Assembly (NCBI RefSeq): GCF_009184395.1
Contig: NZ_WEIC01000002.1
Span: 434,001-498,000 of the forward strand
From: Amylibacter sp. SFDW26
Lineage (GTDB): Bacteria > Pseudomonadota > Alphaproteobacteria > Rhodobacterales > Rhodobacteraceae
Direction of reading: 5' to 3'
DNA length: 64,000 bases
Part shown: positions 45,292 to 54,638 of the stretch, in pieces
Position numbering within the stretch: the stretch's first letter is position 1
Layout of the letters: each line of letters starts with the position of its first letter
Position numbers and translations under genes: made by a program
The notes under the pieces: generated by a model
Told to the model about the DNA's origin: nothing
What the model saw: the letters and a program-made list of their open reading frames with translations, nothing else
Databases searched by the model: none

Positions 45292-46119
45292 ATGTCAAAT
45301 GAACAGTTAGAAGTGGCAATTGAAGCTGCTTGGGAAGCCCGCGACACGATTACGCCAGCAACAACAGGCGAAACACGTGAAGCGATCGAAGATACGCTTA
45401 ACGCATTGGACAGCGGCACACTACGCGTTGCTGAACCACGCGCAGATGGCAGCTGGCATGTGAACCAATGGGCTAAGAAAGCTGTTCTATTGTCTTTCCG
45501 CCTAAACGACATGGCAATCATCGAAGGTGGCCCAGACAATGCAGGTTGGTGGGATAAAGTGCCATCCAAATTCGACGGTTGGGGTCAAAACCAATGGACA
45601 GACGCTGGCTTCCGCGCAGTTCCAGGTTCAATTGTACGCCGTTCCGCATTTATCGCCAAAGGTGTGGTTTTGATGCCATCATTCGTAAACATCGGCGCTT
45701 ATGTTGATGAAGGTTCTATGGTTGATGGTTGGGCAACTGTTGGATCATGCGCACAAATCGGTAAAAACGTTCACCTATCAGGCGGCGTTGGCATCGGCGG
45801 TGTTCTTGAGCCAATGCAAGCAGGCCCAACAATCATCGAAGACAACTGTTTCATCGGCGCACGTTCCGAAGTCGTCGAGGGTTGTATCGTTCGCGAAGGT
45901 TCTGTTTTGGGCATGGGTGTATTCATCGGCCAATCCACAAAAATCGTAGACCGTGAAACAGGCGAAGTTATGTATGGCGAAGTGCCAGCAGGCTCTGTTG
46001 TTGTTGCAGGTTCTATGCCATCGAAAAACGGTGTGAACCTATACTGTGCTGTGATCGTGAAAAAAGTAGACGCGAAAACACGCTCAAAAACATCTATCAA
46101 CGAGTTGCTACGCGACTAA
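45292..46119 (+). CDS. dapD: 2,3,4,5-tetrahydropyridine-2,6-dicarboxylate N-succinyltransferase
   Basis: 275 residues. It transfers succinyl from succinyl-CoA in the lysine/diaminopimelate pathway. An N-terminal helical domain is followed by a left-handed beta-helix of hexapeptide repeats ([33 protein letters not shown]). Family length. The start at ATG 45292 is fixed by TTGGAGA; the upstream frame to 45178 overlaps the divergent gene. Codon use is strongly biased to C-ending codons, suggesting high expression. Confidence 0.95.
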   Translation: MSNEQLEVAIEAAWEARDTITPATTGETREAIEDTLNALDSGTLRVAEPRADGSWHVNQWAKKAVLLSFRLNDMAIIEGGPDNAGWWDKVPSKFDGWGQNQWTDAGFRAVPGSIVRRSAFIAKGVVLMPSFVNIGAYVDEGSMVDGWATVGSCAQIGKNVHLSGGVGIGGVLEPMQAGPTIIEDNCFIGARSEVVEGCIVREGSVLGMGVFIGQSTKIVDRETGEVMYGEVPAGSVVVAGSMPSKNGVNLYCAVIVKKVDAKTRSKTSINELLRD

Positions 46120-46125
46120 TTTATC

Positions 46126-46157
46126 AAAGGGCTTCGCTCTATAGCGGAGCCTTTCCT
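46126..46157 (+). terminator. Terminator-like hairpin after dapD
   Basis: AAAGGGCTTCGCT pairs with AGCGGAGCCTTT (one bulged G and one G-U pair) around a CTAT loop, with a pyrimidine-rich tail (CCTTCTTTC) instead of a clean T-run. Confidence 0.65.
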
Positions 46158-46267
46158 TCTTTCAGTATCTCCAGAATATGAAAAACAGTGAAATACTTCA
46201 CGGTTTTGTGAAACTGTTTCTGACATACTCATTTTATTGAACTCAATTTTTTTTAAGGAGAAATAAA

Positions 46268-46447
46268 ATGAATAGATGTATGAGAAGATGCCTTTTAAAA
46301 AGATTACCTTGGTGGCTGGGTATTAGTGCCGTCACTTTTTACGCTGGCTCATTTTACGGTACTGTTGGTCTACTTGCTGCCGCAGGCTTATCTTTTGCGG
46401 TTGCAGTGACTTTTGTCTATCAGTGCTGGTGGGGTTGCCGCAGATAA
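46268..46447 (+). CDS. Small membrane protein with paired CX3C motifs (59 residues)
   Basis: Not recognised. ATG at 46268 follows a perfect AAGGAG with 7-nt spacing, which supports a real gene. The N-terminus is basic with CMRRC (C4, C8). Then one long or two short hydrophobic segments follow (WLGISAVTFYAGSFYG and LLAAAGLSFAVAVTFVY). The C-terminus is CWWGCRR (C53, C57). The CX3C pair at each end is symmetrical. With a hairpin of two helices both pairs would lie on the same face and could bind one metal or form disulfides. A hairpin follows at 46476-46502. Confidence 0.65.
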   Translation: MNRCMRRCLLKRLPWWLGISAVTFYAGSFYGTVGLLAAAGLSFAVAVTFVYQCWWGCRR

Positions 46448-46475
46448 GCGATTATTAAAACCAATTTTTATACTC

Positions 46476-46502
46476 ATAATACCGCTAAATGAGCGGTGTT
46501 AT
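46476..46502 (+). terminator. Hairpin after the CX3C small-protein gene
   Basis: ATAATACCGCT and AGCGGTGTTAT form an 11-bp stem (one G-U pair) with loop AAATG, 28 nt past the stop. The tail is A-rich instead of T-rich on the plus strand, so termination is likely but not certain. Confidence 0.5.
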
Positions 46503-46618
46503 GAAAAATTACGATACTCATTAAAAATAACTATAAAACTGCTAGAACATTGTAGTATTGGCAAATTCTAGGTTCCCAAGTACGCCAAATGTATGGGTTA
46601 GTTTTTAAAAGGTGTGTC

Positions 46619-47161
46619 ATGGCGAATGCCAAAGTTGAAATCAAAAAACAGGTTGGAGTATTCGATTGGTTTACGCCTGTTGGCGTCATCACCGTTCCGT
46701 CCTTTATCCTACGCGCCTTAACGGCAGTTTTAATTTTCCCAATACCAACGTTGATCGCTGCATCTGCTGCTGCCGTCATAGATAAAGACAGCACAAACGG
46801 CACGATAAACCTGACAGTTGGTTTAGTCGCAATAACCTCTATTGTTCTTGGGATTTGGGTACTATTGGCGACGCTCACAAAACACTACCGCACCAAAGGC
46901 GTTTTTGCCCCGTTTCTGTTTGCGCTGCTCACACCTGTTTTACCTTTTATGCTGGTTTTAACTTGGCTCTTTTCCTCCAAAGAGCGCCGTACACATTATG
47001 AGCATTTGGCGGAGCAACAGGCGGCCCTGCGGAAAATGGCAAAATCCAAACGCAAAACAAAATCTATGGGCGGGCGTACCAATGCAGGTTATAGAAGACT
47101 TGCAAAAGACAAAGCATCATACCGCGATGATGGTGCACCAACCGTACGCAGACGGAGATAA
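46619..47161 (+). CDS. Membrane protein of unknown function with basic tail
   Basis: 180 residues. About three to four hydrophobic segments (VGVITVPSFILRALTAVLIFPIPTLIAAS, INLTVGLVAITSIVLGIWVLLATL, APFLFALLTPVLPFMLVLTWLF), then a highly basic, presumably cytosolic tail ending in RRRR. No known domain seen. AAAGGTG precedes ATG 46619; an earlier in-frame start at 46589 is less likely. The next unknown gene starts 2 nt after its stop. Confidence 0.7.
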   Translation: MANAKVEIKKQVGVFDWFTPVGVITVPSFILRALTAVLIFPIPTLIAASAAAVIDKDSTNGTINLTVGLVAITSIVLGIWVLLATLTKHYRTKGVFAPFLFALLTPVLPFMLVLTWLFSSKERRTHYEHLAEQQAALRKMAKSKRKTKSMGGRTNAGYRRLAKDKASYRDDGAPTVRRRR

Positions 47162-47163
47162 AG

Positions 47164-47496
47164 ATGACGACCGAGAAAAAACAAAAACGCAAACAGCAGG
47201 TTTTCACTTTGCTGGTTCAGGTCGGTCGTAACGACAATGACGGTTTGCCAAAGAATGCAACAGGCGGTGCCATGATGTGTTTCGCCAGCGGCGTAGACGA
47301 AGCAGAAGCTGTGCGTGAAACGGTTGCTTTGTTAAAACGTGCTGATCTGGCGCCTTTGGATGTGACAGGCTACGGCACATTGGCCGAACGTCTTGAAGAA
47401 GGGCACGATATTAATCAAGAAGAACGGGATTTGATGCAGCAAGCTTTGGATGAAAATTCCGTGGTTGTGTATCAGCTGACCCCTTTTTACGACTGA
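47164..47496 (+). CDS. Small cytosolic protein of unknown function
   Basis: 110 residues. A basic start (MTTEKKQKRKQQ), then VFTLLVQVGRNDNDGLPKNATGGAMMCFASGVDEAEAVRETVALLKRADLAP, which looks like a small alpha/beta fold, and an acidic helix rich in Glu. No catalytic motif identified. The composition matches the housekeeping neighbours, so I take it as a real conserved gene co-transcribed with the membrane protein before it. Confidence 0.68.
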   Translation: MTTEKKQKRKQQVFTLLVQVGRNDNDGLPKNATGGAMMCFASGVDEAEAVRETVALLKRADLAPLDVTGYGTLAERLEEGHDINQEERDLMQQALDENSVVVYQLTPFYD

Positions 47497-47523
47497 GGTT
47501 CGTAAATTAACGTCTGACAAAAA

Positions 47524-47567
47524 GTCATACGTATGTCATACGCAAGTCATACGCGGATCATACACGA
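47524..47567 (+). repeat. Four 11-bp tandem direct repeats upstream of the gph-like gene
   Basis: Copies at 47524, 47535, 47546 and 47557: GTCATACGTAT, GTCATACGCAA, GTCATACGCGG and ATCATACACGA. The core (G/A)TCATAC recurs every 11 bp exactly, once per helical turn. They lie between the unknown gene and the phosphatase start at 47581. The last copy runs into the ribosome binding region (ACGAGG). Confidence 0.85.
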
Positions 47568-47580
47568 GGTTTGACCAATC

Positions 47581-48240
47581 ATGCTGACCATATTCTTCGA
47601 TCTTGATGGTACATTATTAGACAGCCAACCAGGTATCATTTCATCCATTCAACAAGCGATGACAAAGCTAGGTGGTGAAGAGCCAAGTGCAGATGAACTG
47701 CGTGGTTTGATCGGTATGCCGCTGCCTTATATCTTTACCAGCCTAATGGGTGAATACGCGGATGTTGGCGAAGCGGTTGACCTTTACCGCGACCATTACA
47801 CCGAAGAAGCCATGTATGATGCCGAACCTTATGATGGCATTGGCGAGATGTTTGATGAATTGCATACGGTGGATGCGAAACTCTTTATTGCTACGTCGAA
47901 ACCACAGATTTATGCACAACAAATTGTCGAGCATTTTGGTATTCATGCGCATATCGAGCGGGTCTTTGGATCTGAGCTGGATGGCACCAATTCCGACAAA
48001 ACCGCGCTGTTGCAATTTGCGCTGGATGAAACGGGCGAAGACCCTGCAAAATCTATTATGGTGGGCGATCGTCAGATGGATATCTTTGGTGCAAAGAACA
48101 ATGATATCCTGAATATTGGTGCGATGTGGGGCTATGCGGACGACGGTGAATTGCATATGGCCGAGGCGGATATGCTGGCGGGTGCCCCAGAAGAAATCCC
48201 AGAGATTTCATTTGATCTGCTGGGTATCGAGACAGACTGA
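47581..48240 (+). CDS. HAD-family phosphatase (phosphoglycolate phosphatase-like)
   Basis: 219 residues of HAD subfamily IA. Motif I FFDLDGTLLDSQPG, motif II in FIATSKPQ, the Lys in SDKTALLQFAL and motif IV MVGDRQMDIFGAKNN are all present. Phosphoglycolate phosphatase (Gph) is the nearest activity, but 5'-nucleotidase YjjG-like roles cannot be excluded. The stop TGA shares its last A with the ATG of the following oxidoreductase gene. Confidence 0.87.
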   Translation: MLTIFFDLDGTLLDSQPGIISSIQQAMTKLGGEEPSADELRGLIGMPLPYIFTSLMGEYADVGEAVDLYRDHYTEEAMYDAEPYDGIGEMFDELHTVDAKLFIATSKPQIYAQQIVEHFGIHAHIERVFGSELDGTNSDKTALLQFALDETGEDPAKSIMVGDRQMDIFGAKNNDILNIGAMWGYADDGELHMAEADMLAGAPEEIPEISFDLLGIETD

Positions 48241-49403
48241 TGAAAACCTGTGATGTTTTGATTGTTGGGGGTGGGCCTGCGGGGTTATCTGTAGCGTCTT
48301 CATTAGCAGATAATATCAGCTCTATAATTGTTCATCAGGACATGGAAATTGGGAAGCCTGTTCGCACCAGTGGTGGTAGCTTTTTAAAGGACATGGAGCG
48401 ACTGTGTCCCAATCAGGACATTTATCAAGTAATTGATAAATTGGACTATTTTTCAGATAATGCTGAGGCGCGTTTTGATGTTGAGACCGATAAAATGGTC
48501 ATTTTAGATGTCACAAAACTCTACAAACATCTGGCATCTTTATCGGATGATAAACCGCGCGAATTGCTGCTAGGTACAAAGTATATCAACACCGTGGAAG
48601 AGGATGGTTTTTATACCTCTACACTACGTTTGCGCGATGGTGAAAAACAGCAAGTGAAATCCAAATATATCATCGATGCGTCGGGTTGGCATTGTGCGGT
48701 CACGGCTCCGCTTGGGTTGGTGGAAAAGCCAGAGCGTTTGGGCATTGGTACGGAATATGAGTTCGTACAAAAAGATTACCCAATGAATCGCGCGATCCTG
48801 TTTGTTGGTTCGCATGTTCTGTCAGGCTATGGTTGGGTTTTCCCCACGAATTACGGCACCGTGCGTTTGGGCGTGGGTGTGATTAAGCCCGACACAGACG
48901 ACAGCCCGCGCGATGTGATGCAATCGCTTTTGGACAGCGGATTTTTGGATAAGTTGGGTGTGAAAGTGCCAGAGGATTATGAGGTGAATTCGGGCATTTT
49001 ACCCTCTGAACCTTTCGATCAAAATGTGGTGTTTGGCAACATTATCCGCGTCGGAGATTCTGCAAATTGCGCAACCCCTGTGGCGGGCGAAGGTATTCGC
49101 ATTGCGATTGAACAGGGACGTGCACTTGGTACGCTTTTGACAGAAGCGATCAGAACCAACAGCCCGCGCCCATTGGATTATTTCGAAAAAGCCTATGCCG
49201 CTAAATATGCCCGCGATTACCGTATCGGCTTTTGGGCGAACCAACGGATTGCGCGTTATACCCCTGCGGATTGGGATAAATCGGTGAAACGTTTGGCTAA
49301 GATGGATGAAGTGCAAATGACTGAGCTCTTGCGCAGCAGGTTCAGTTTGAAATCCATTTTACGCACTGTGATTTTACACCTGAAGCGTAAGCTATTCGGA
49401 TAG
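48240..49403 (+). CDS. FAD-dependent oxidoreductase of the geranylgeranyl-reductase type
   Basis: 387 residues. FAD-binding GGGPAGLSVASSLAD near residue 10, mid-motif DASGWHC, and the late FAD motif RVGDSANCATPVAGEGIRIAIEQGRALG. This layout is that of the geranylgeranyl reductase/halogenase-like group. No chlorophyll, carotenoid or archaeal lipid genes are near, so the substrate is unknown. Coupled by a 1-nt overlap to the HAD phosphatase gene. Confidence 0.85.
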   Translation: MKTCDVLIVGGGPAGLSVASSLADNISSIIVHQDMEIGKPVRTSGGSFLKDMERLCPNQDIYQVIDKLDYFSDNAEARFDVETDKMVILDVTKLYKHLASLSDDKPRELLLGTKYINTVEEDGFYTSTLRLRDGEKQQVKSKYIIDASGWHCAVTAPLGLVEKPERLGIGTEYEFVQKDYPMNRAILFVGSHVLSGYGWVFPTNYGTVRLGVGVIKPDTDDSPRDVMQSLLDSGFLDKLGVKVPEDYEVNSGILPSEPFDQNVVFGNIIRVGDSANCATPVAGEGIRIAIEQGRALGTLLTEAIRTNSPRPLDYFEKAYAAKYARDYRIGFWANQRIARYTPADWDKSVKRLAKMDEVQMTELLRSRFSLKSILRTVILHLKRKLFG

Positions 49404-49430
49404 AAAAAGGGCACCCAAATAGATGCCCTT
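49404..49430 (-). terminator. Terminator for serA
   Basis: AAGGGCA and TGCCCTT form a 7-bp stem with a 10-nt loop. Read on the minus strand it is followed by a run of Ts (49408-49404). It sits between convergent serA and the oxidoreductase gene and may serve both. Confidence 0.75.
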
Positions 49431-49437
49431 AATATTG

Positions 49438-51027
<1,590 letters not shown>

Positions 51028-51055
51028 AATAGCCTCCATTAGAATATGTTGGGAG

Positions 51056-51077
51056 GCTGGCCCGTTGGTGGGCCAGC
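51056..51077 (-). repeat. Intercistronic hairpin between serC and serA
   Basis: GCTGGCCC and GGGCCAGC form a perfect 8-bp GC-rich stem with a 6-nt loop, in the 57-nt gap between serC stop and serA start. No T-run follows on the minus strand. It may stabilise serC mRNA or set the serC:serA ratio. Confidence 0.6.
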
Positions 51078-51084
51078 GATAAAA

Positions 51085-52245
51085 TTAAAGCGTGGCGATT
51101 TGCGTTTCAAACGCCCAGTTCAACCACGGTGTCAAAGCTTCTAGATCAGCTTGTTCCACTGTGCCGCCTGTCCAGATGCGCAGACCTGCTGGGGCATCAC
51201 GATAAGCGCCGATGTCATAGGCAACGCCTTCGTCATCCAGCAGTTTAGCCAAACCTTTTGCGAATGCTGCTTGGGCATCTGCATCAAGGGCAACCACACG
51301 CGGGTCTGAGATTTTCAAACAAACGGATGTGTTGGATAGGGTTGCTGCATCTTCGGCCAAAAAGTCGATCCAATCGTTCGCTGCAACGAAATCGGCAAGC
51401 ACTTTCATATTGGCATTTGCCTTGGCGATCAGGCCATCTTTATTGCCTTGGGCTTTGGCCCAATCCAATGCGAACAGGTAATCTTCGACAGCTAACATAG
51501 AAGGTGTGTTGATTGTAGCGCCCTTGAAAATGCCATCGATCAATTTGCCACCTTTTGTCAGGCGGAAGATTTTCGGGAGTGGCCATGCTGGTGTGTAGCT
51601 TTCCAAACGTTCTACTGCGCGTGGGGATAGAATCAGCATGCCATGGGCAGCTTCACCGCCCAGAACTTTTTGCCAGCTGAATGTTGTGACATCCAATTTG
51701 TCCCAAGCAAGTTCTTGGGCGAATGCGGCAGATGTTGCATCACAGATTGTTAGGCCTTCGCGGTCAGCGGGAATGAAATCACCGTTTGGAACCTTCACGC
51801 CAGAAGTTGTGCCGTTCCATGTGAAAACGACATCGTTGTCGAAGTTCACTTTCGTTAGATCTGGTAGCTTGCCATAATCCGCATCATGGTGATTTACGTT
51901 CTCAAGCTTAAGCTGTTTTACAACATCGCTGACCCAGCCAGCGCCAAAGCTTTCCCATGACAGCATGTCTACGCCGCGTGCGCCAAGCAGTGACCATAGT
52001 GCCATTTCAACAGCACCTGTGTCAGATGCAGGAACGATGCCGACTTTGTAATCGGCAGGAATGTCCAACACTTCACGTGTGGTTTCGATGGCTGCTAGTA
52101 ATTTGTTTTTCCCAATCGCGGCGCGGTGTGAGCGGCCAAGGGCGGCATCGTTCAATGCATCCAGCGACCATGTGGTCGGCTTGGTGCAGGGGCCAGAAGA
52201 GAATTGGGGATTGTTCGGACGAATGTCCGGTCGTGGTAGTGTCAT
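51085..52245 (-). CDS. serC: Phosphoserine aminotransferase
   Basis: 386 residues. A PLP enzyme converting phosphohydroxypyruvate and glutamate to phosphoserine. [17 protein letters not shown] at the start is typical of the alphaproteobacterial SerC form; the PLP lysine is in [20 protein letters not shown] 52245 is preceded by GAGGA, which lies within the last stem of the serC leader RNA. Read with serA as the serC-serA operon. Confidence 0.95.
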   Translation of the reverse strand: MTLPRPDIRPNNPQFSSGPCTKPTTWSLDALNDAALGRSHRAAIGKNKLLAAIETTREVLDIPADYKVGIVPASDTGAVEMALWSLLGARGVDMLSWESFGAGWVSDVVKQLKLENVNHHDADYGKLPDLTKVNFDNDVVFTWNGTTSGVKVPNGDFIPADREGLTICDATSAAFAQELAWDKLDVTTFSWQKVLGGEAAHGMLILSPRAVERLESYTPAWPLPKIFRLTKGGKLIDGIFKGATINTPSMLAVEDYLFALDWAKAQGNKDGLIAKANANMKVLADFVAANDWIDFLAEDAATLSNTSVCLKISDPRVVALDADAQAAFAKGLAKLLDDEGVAYDIGAYRDAPAGLRIWTGGTVEQADLEALTPWLNWAFETQIATL

Positions 52246-52330
52246 AATGTGTATCCTCACAGATATAATGCCCTTCGTTGGGGAAGGGTGTCCCACGTAC
52301 TTGGATATGGACACTTGCTGGGATACACAA
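52246..52330 (-). ncRNA. serC leader RNA (cis-regulatory, serC motif)
   Basis: On the minus strand the 5' leader folds into an outer stem GTGTATCC (52328-52321) with GGATACAC (52256-52249). It encloses two hairpins: GTGTCC/GGACAC (52314-52309 with 52293-52288) and CCCTTC/GAAGGG (52288-52283 with 52276-52271), which share one base at their junction. The 3' arm GGATACAC overlaps the serC Shine-Dalgarno GAGGA, so closing the outer stem would block translation. This agrees with the known serC RNA motif upstream of serC-serA in alphaproteobacteria. Its ligand, if any, is not known to me. Confidence 0.8.
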
Positions 52331-52412
52331 TAGGAGTTGCGTGATTTTGTGACGTTTTTCAATGATAAGATGTCGCATTATAGTGAATAAATTTACGATA
52401 GGAAAACATTGT

Positions 52413-53294
52413 ATGTATGCGGCAACTTTGATCGCCAACCCGAAATCAGCTAATTTAACAGCTGAGATCGTGACAGAAACCGCAACCAAACTTGGGGTGC
52501 AAGATATTGATTGGCTTAATGAAAATGTGGCTTGTGATATCTTCTTACCTAATGAACGTCACCCAGTTGAGTTGGATGTGATCAGGGATGCTTTGCGCCA
52601 AAACGAGATAGATTTCGTTGTTCAACCGATTGAAGGTCGTCGCAAAAAGGTTTTGTTGGCGGATATGGACAGCACAATGATTCAACAAGAATGCATTGAT
52701 GAATTGGCGGCAGAGGCTGGCGTTGGCGAACATGTGGCGGGAATCACGGCGCGTGCGATGAATGGAGAATTGGATTTCGAAGACGCTTTGCGTGAACGTG
52801 TTGGGTTGCTGAAAGGTTTGGATGTTTCGGTTATCCAAAAGGTGATCGCATCGCGGATTACATTGATGCCAGGTGGTGCAGAGCTGTTGGCAACGATGAA
52901 AGCAAATGATGCTTATGCGGCTTTGGTATCTGGTGGCTTTACGGATTTCACTCAAGCGATTGCGGATAAGTTGGGTTTTGATGAGAACCGAGCGAACACA
53001 TTGTTGCAAAGCGATGGGATTTTAACGGGTGAAGTTGGCACACCAATTTTAGGGCGTGAAGCAAAGGTGGAAGCGCTTGAAGATATCATCGATCAAAAGG
53101 GTTTAACGACTGATGATGTGATCGCTGTTGGTGATGGTGCAAATGATCTTGGCATGTTGGGGCGTGCAGGAACAGGTGTCGCGTTACATGCCAAACCTGT
53201 TGTTGCAGAGCAAAGTGGTGTGCAGCTTAATTTTGCTGATCTGACAGGACTTTTATATTTGCAAGGCTACCGCATTTCAGAATTTGCGGCTTAA
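52413..53294 (+). CDS. serB: Phosphoserine phosphatase
   Basis: 293 residues. HAD-family enzyme releasing serine from phosphoserine. Motif I ADMDSTMIQQECIDELA (DxDST), the Ser/Gly motif LVSGGFTDFTQ and motif III VGDGANDLGML are intact. The N-terminal 90 residues form an ACT-like domain, as in many SerB. ATG 52413 has AGGAAA upstream. Divergent from serC-serA, so all three serine-pathway genes meet at one control region of 167 nt. Confidence 0.95.
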   Translation: MYAATLIANPKSANLTAEIVTETATKLGVQDIDWLNENVACDIFLPNERHPVELDVIRDALRQNEIDFVVQPIEGRRKKVLLADMDSTMIQQECIDELAAEAGVGEHVAGITARAMNGELDFEDALRERVGLLKGLDVSVIQKVIASRITLMPGGAELLATMKANDAYAALVSGGFTDFTQAIADKLGFDENRANTLLQSDGILTGEVGTPILGREAKVEALEDIIDQKGLTTDDVIAVGDGANDLGMLGRAGTGVALHAKPVVAEQSGVQLNFADLTGLLYLQGYRISEFAA

Positions 53295-53403
53295 CACCAT
53301 TTCAGAAACCCAAATTGAGATTTCCCGAAGGAAGGGATTCTTAATTGTGGTGCGATTGCTTTCCTGCAAAGGTTTCAAACGAAACAGCTAGGAGGGCTGA
53401 TAA

Positions 53404-53901
53404 ATGTCCGTGAATGAAAAGATCGTATCCGATCTTGTTGCCAATAATGTTGAGTTTGTAACGACTGTTCCCTGTAAACAATTGGCAGGCGTAATCGATC
53501 AAATCGATGCCTGCGATGACATCTATCACATTCCTTCAAACAAAGAAGATGAAGGTATGGGGCTGTGCGCAGGTGCATTCATGGGCGGCAAACGCCCCGC
53601 GATCATCATGCAGAACACAGCGATTGGTGTGACCATCAATACGCTGGTGACACTTACACAATATTACCGCATGCCGTTACCGATGCTGATTAGTTATCGG
53701 GGTGAGTTGGGTGAGCCTGTTGCTTGTCAGGTGGAAATGGCGGTTCACACCAAAGCGCTTTTAAACCAGCTGAACATTCCGACATATCATTTCCATCACG
53801 AGGATGATGTGAATGAATTTGATGCAATCCTGAAACACACATTCATGTGCAACAAGCCTGTCGCGATTTTGACGGATGCTTCTTTCTGGAAAGGATACTG
53901 A
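53404..53901 (+). CDS. comD: Sulfopyruvate decarboxylase, alpha subunit
   Basis: 165 residues, corresponding to the PYR half of a two-subunit TPP enzyme. The catalytic Glu region is SNKEDEGMGLCAGAFMGGKRP, followed by MQNTAIGVTINTL. ComDE decarboxylates 3-sulfopyruvate to sulfoacetaldehyde. In roseobacters it serves breakdown of cysteate, sulfolactate and DHPS. In methanogens the same enzyme serves coenzyme M synthesis. TAGGAGG lies before the ATG. comE starts 2 nt after its stop. Confidence 0.92.
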   Translation: MSVNEKIVSDLVANNVEFVTTVPCKQLAGVIDQIDACDDIYHIPSNKEDEGMGLCAGAFMGGKRPAIIMQNTAIGVTINTLVTLTQYYRMPLPMLISYRGELGEPVACQVEMAVHTKALLNQLNIPTYHFHHEDDVNEFDAILKHTFMCNKPVAILTDASFWKGY

Positions 53902-53903
53902 TT

Positions 53904-54458
53904 ATGATACGCTCTGAAATCTTAAAAGAAATCGCACCTGTTATTTCCGAACATTTGGTTGTGTGTAATATTGGTTTGCCCAGCCAAGAGCTGCATATGA
54001 TTGATGATCAACCGACGAATTTTTATATGCTCGGCACGATGGGCCTTTCATCCTCTATCGGTTTGGGTGTTGCTTTGGCGCAGGATAAGAAGGTTATTTC
54101 TATCGATGGTGATGGCTCGGTTCTGACTAACTTTGGAACGTTGCCGACGATTGCCAATAATGTGGCGGACAACTTCATTTTGCTGATCATTGATAACGGC
54201 AGCTATGGTTCAACGGGTGACCAGCCGACCTATGCAGGACGCAAGACATCTTTGACGGCAGTGGCAAAAGCTTGTGGTTGTGAAAACGTCATTGAATGCA
54301 AAGCTGAAGAAACACGTGGTGTTTTGGAAGATGCGTTGAAATCAGACAAAATGACAATCATCGTGGCGAAATGTGAAAGCGGTAATATCAAAGTACCTGT
54401 CATCACAATGGATCCTGTCGTAATCCGCGACAGATTCATGAAACAGGTGCATAGTTAA
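53904..54458 (+). CDS. comE: Sulfopyruvate decarboxylase, beta subunit
   Basis: 184 residues, the PP half. The TPP/Mg motif is SIDGDGSVLTNFGTLPTIANNVADNFILLIIDNGSYGSTGDQPT (GDGS to N, in outline). The GTMGLSSSIGLGVALAQ segment precedes it, as in ComE and phosphonopyruvate decarboxylases. The adjacent xsc gene argues for sulfopyruvate over phosphonopyruvate. ATG 53904 follows the comD stop, and the frame upstream of that is only an overlap with comD. Confidence 0.92.
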   Translation: MIRSEILKEIAPVISEHLVVCNIGLPSQELHMIDDQPTNFYMLGTMGLSSSIGLGVALAQDKKVISIDGDGSVLTNFGTLPTIANNVADNFILLIIDNGSYGSTGDQPTYAGRKTSLTAVAKACGCENVIECKAEETRGVLEDALKSDKMTIIVAKCESGNIKVPVITMDPVVIRDRFMKQVHS

Positions 54459-54505
54459 GCTTTTATAGGCTTTTTACGGTTCAGTGACTGCATTTCGTTC
54501 CGTTT

Positions 54506-54525
54506 TTCCGAAAGAGTGTTCGGAA
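54506..54525. promoter_or_regulatory. Inverted repeat upstream of xsc
   Basis: TTCCGAA-N6-TTCGGAA, perfect 7-bp arms, about 115 nt before xsc and 48 nt after comE. It could be an operator for a sulfonate-responsive regulator or a weak comE terminator (TCTTT follows). Confidence 0.45.
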
Positions 54526-54638
54526 TCTTTGAACGCGATGCTAAAATTTTACTGCCACTGGACTGAATCAGCACGAGTGAAGTACATCAGTTTACATCGA
54601 AATTTAGCCGTTCGCGGCCCCCATGGGAGATTTTCATT

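Noticed and set aside
47524-47567. CRISPR array
   Set aside because: The repeats are 11 bp with no unique spacers and there are no cas genes. They are a short tandem repeat.
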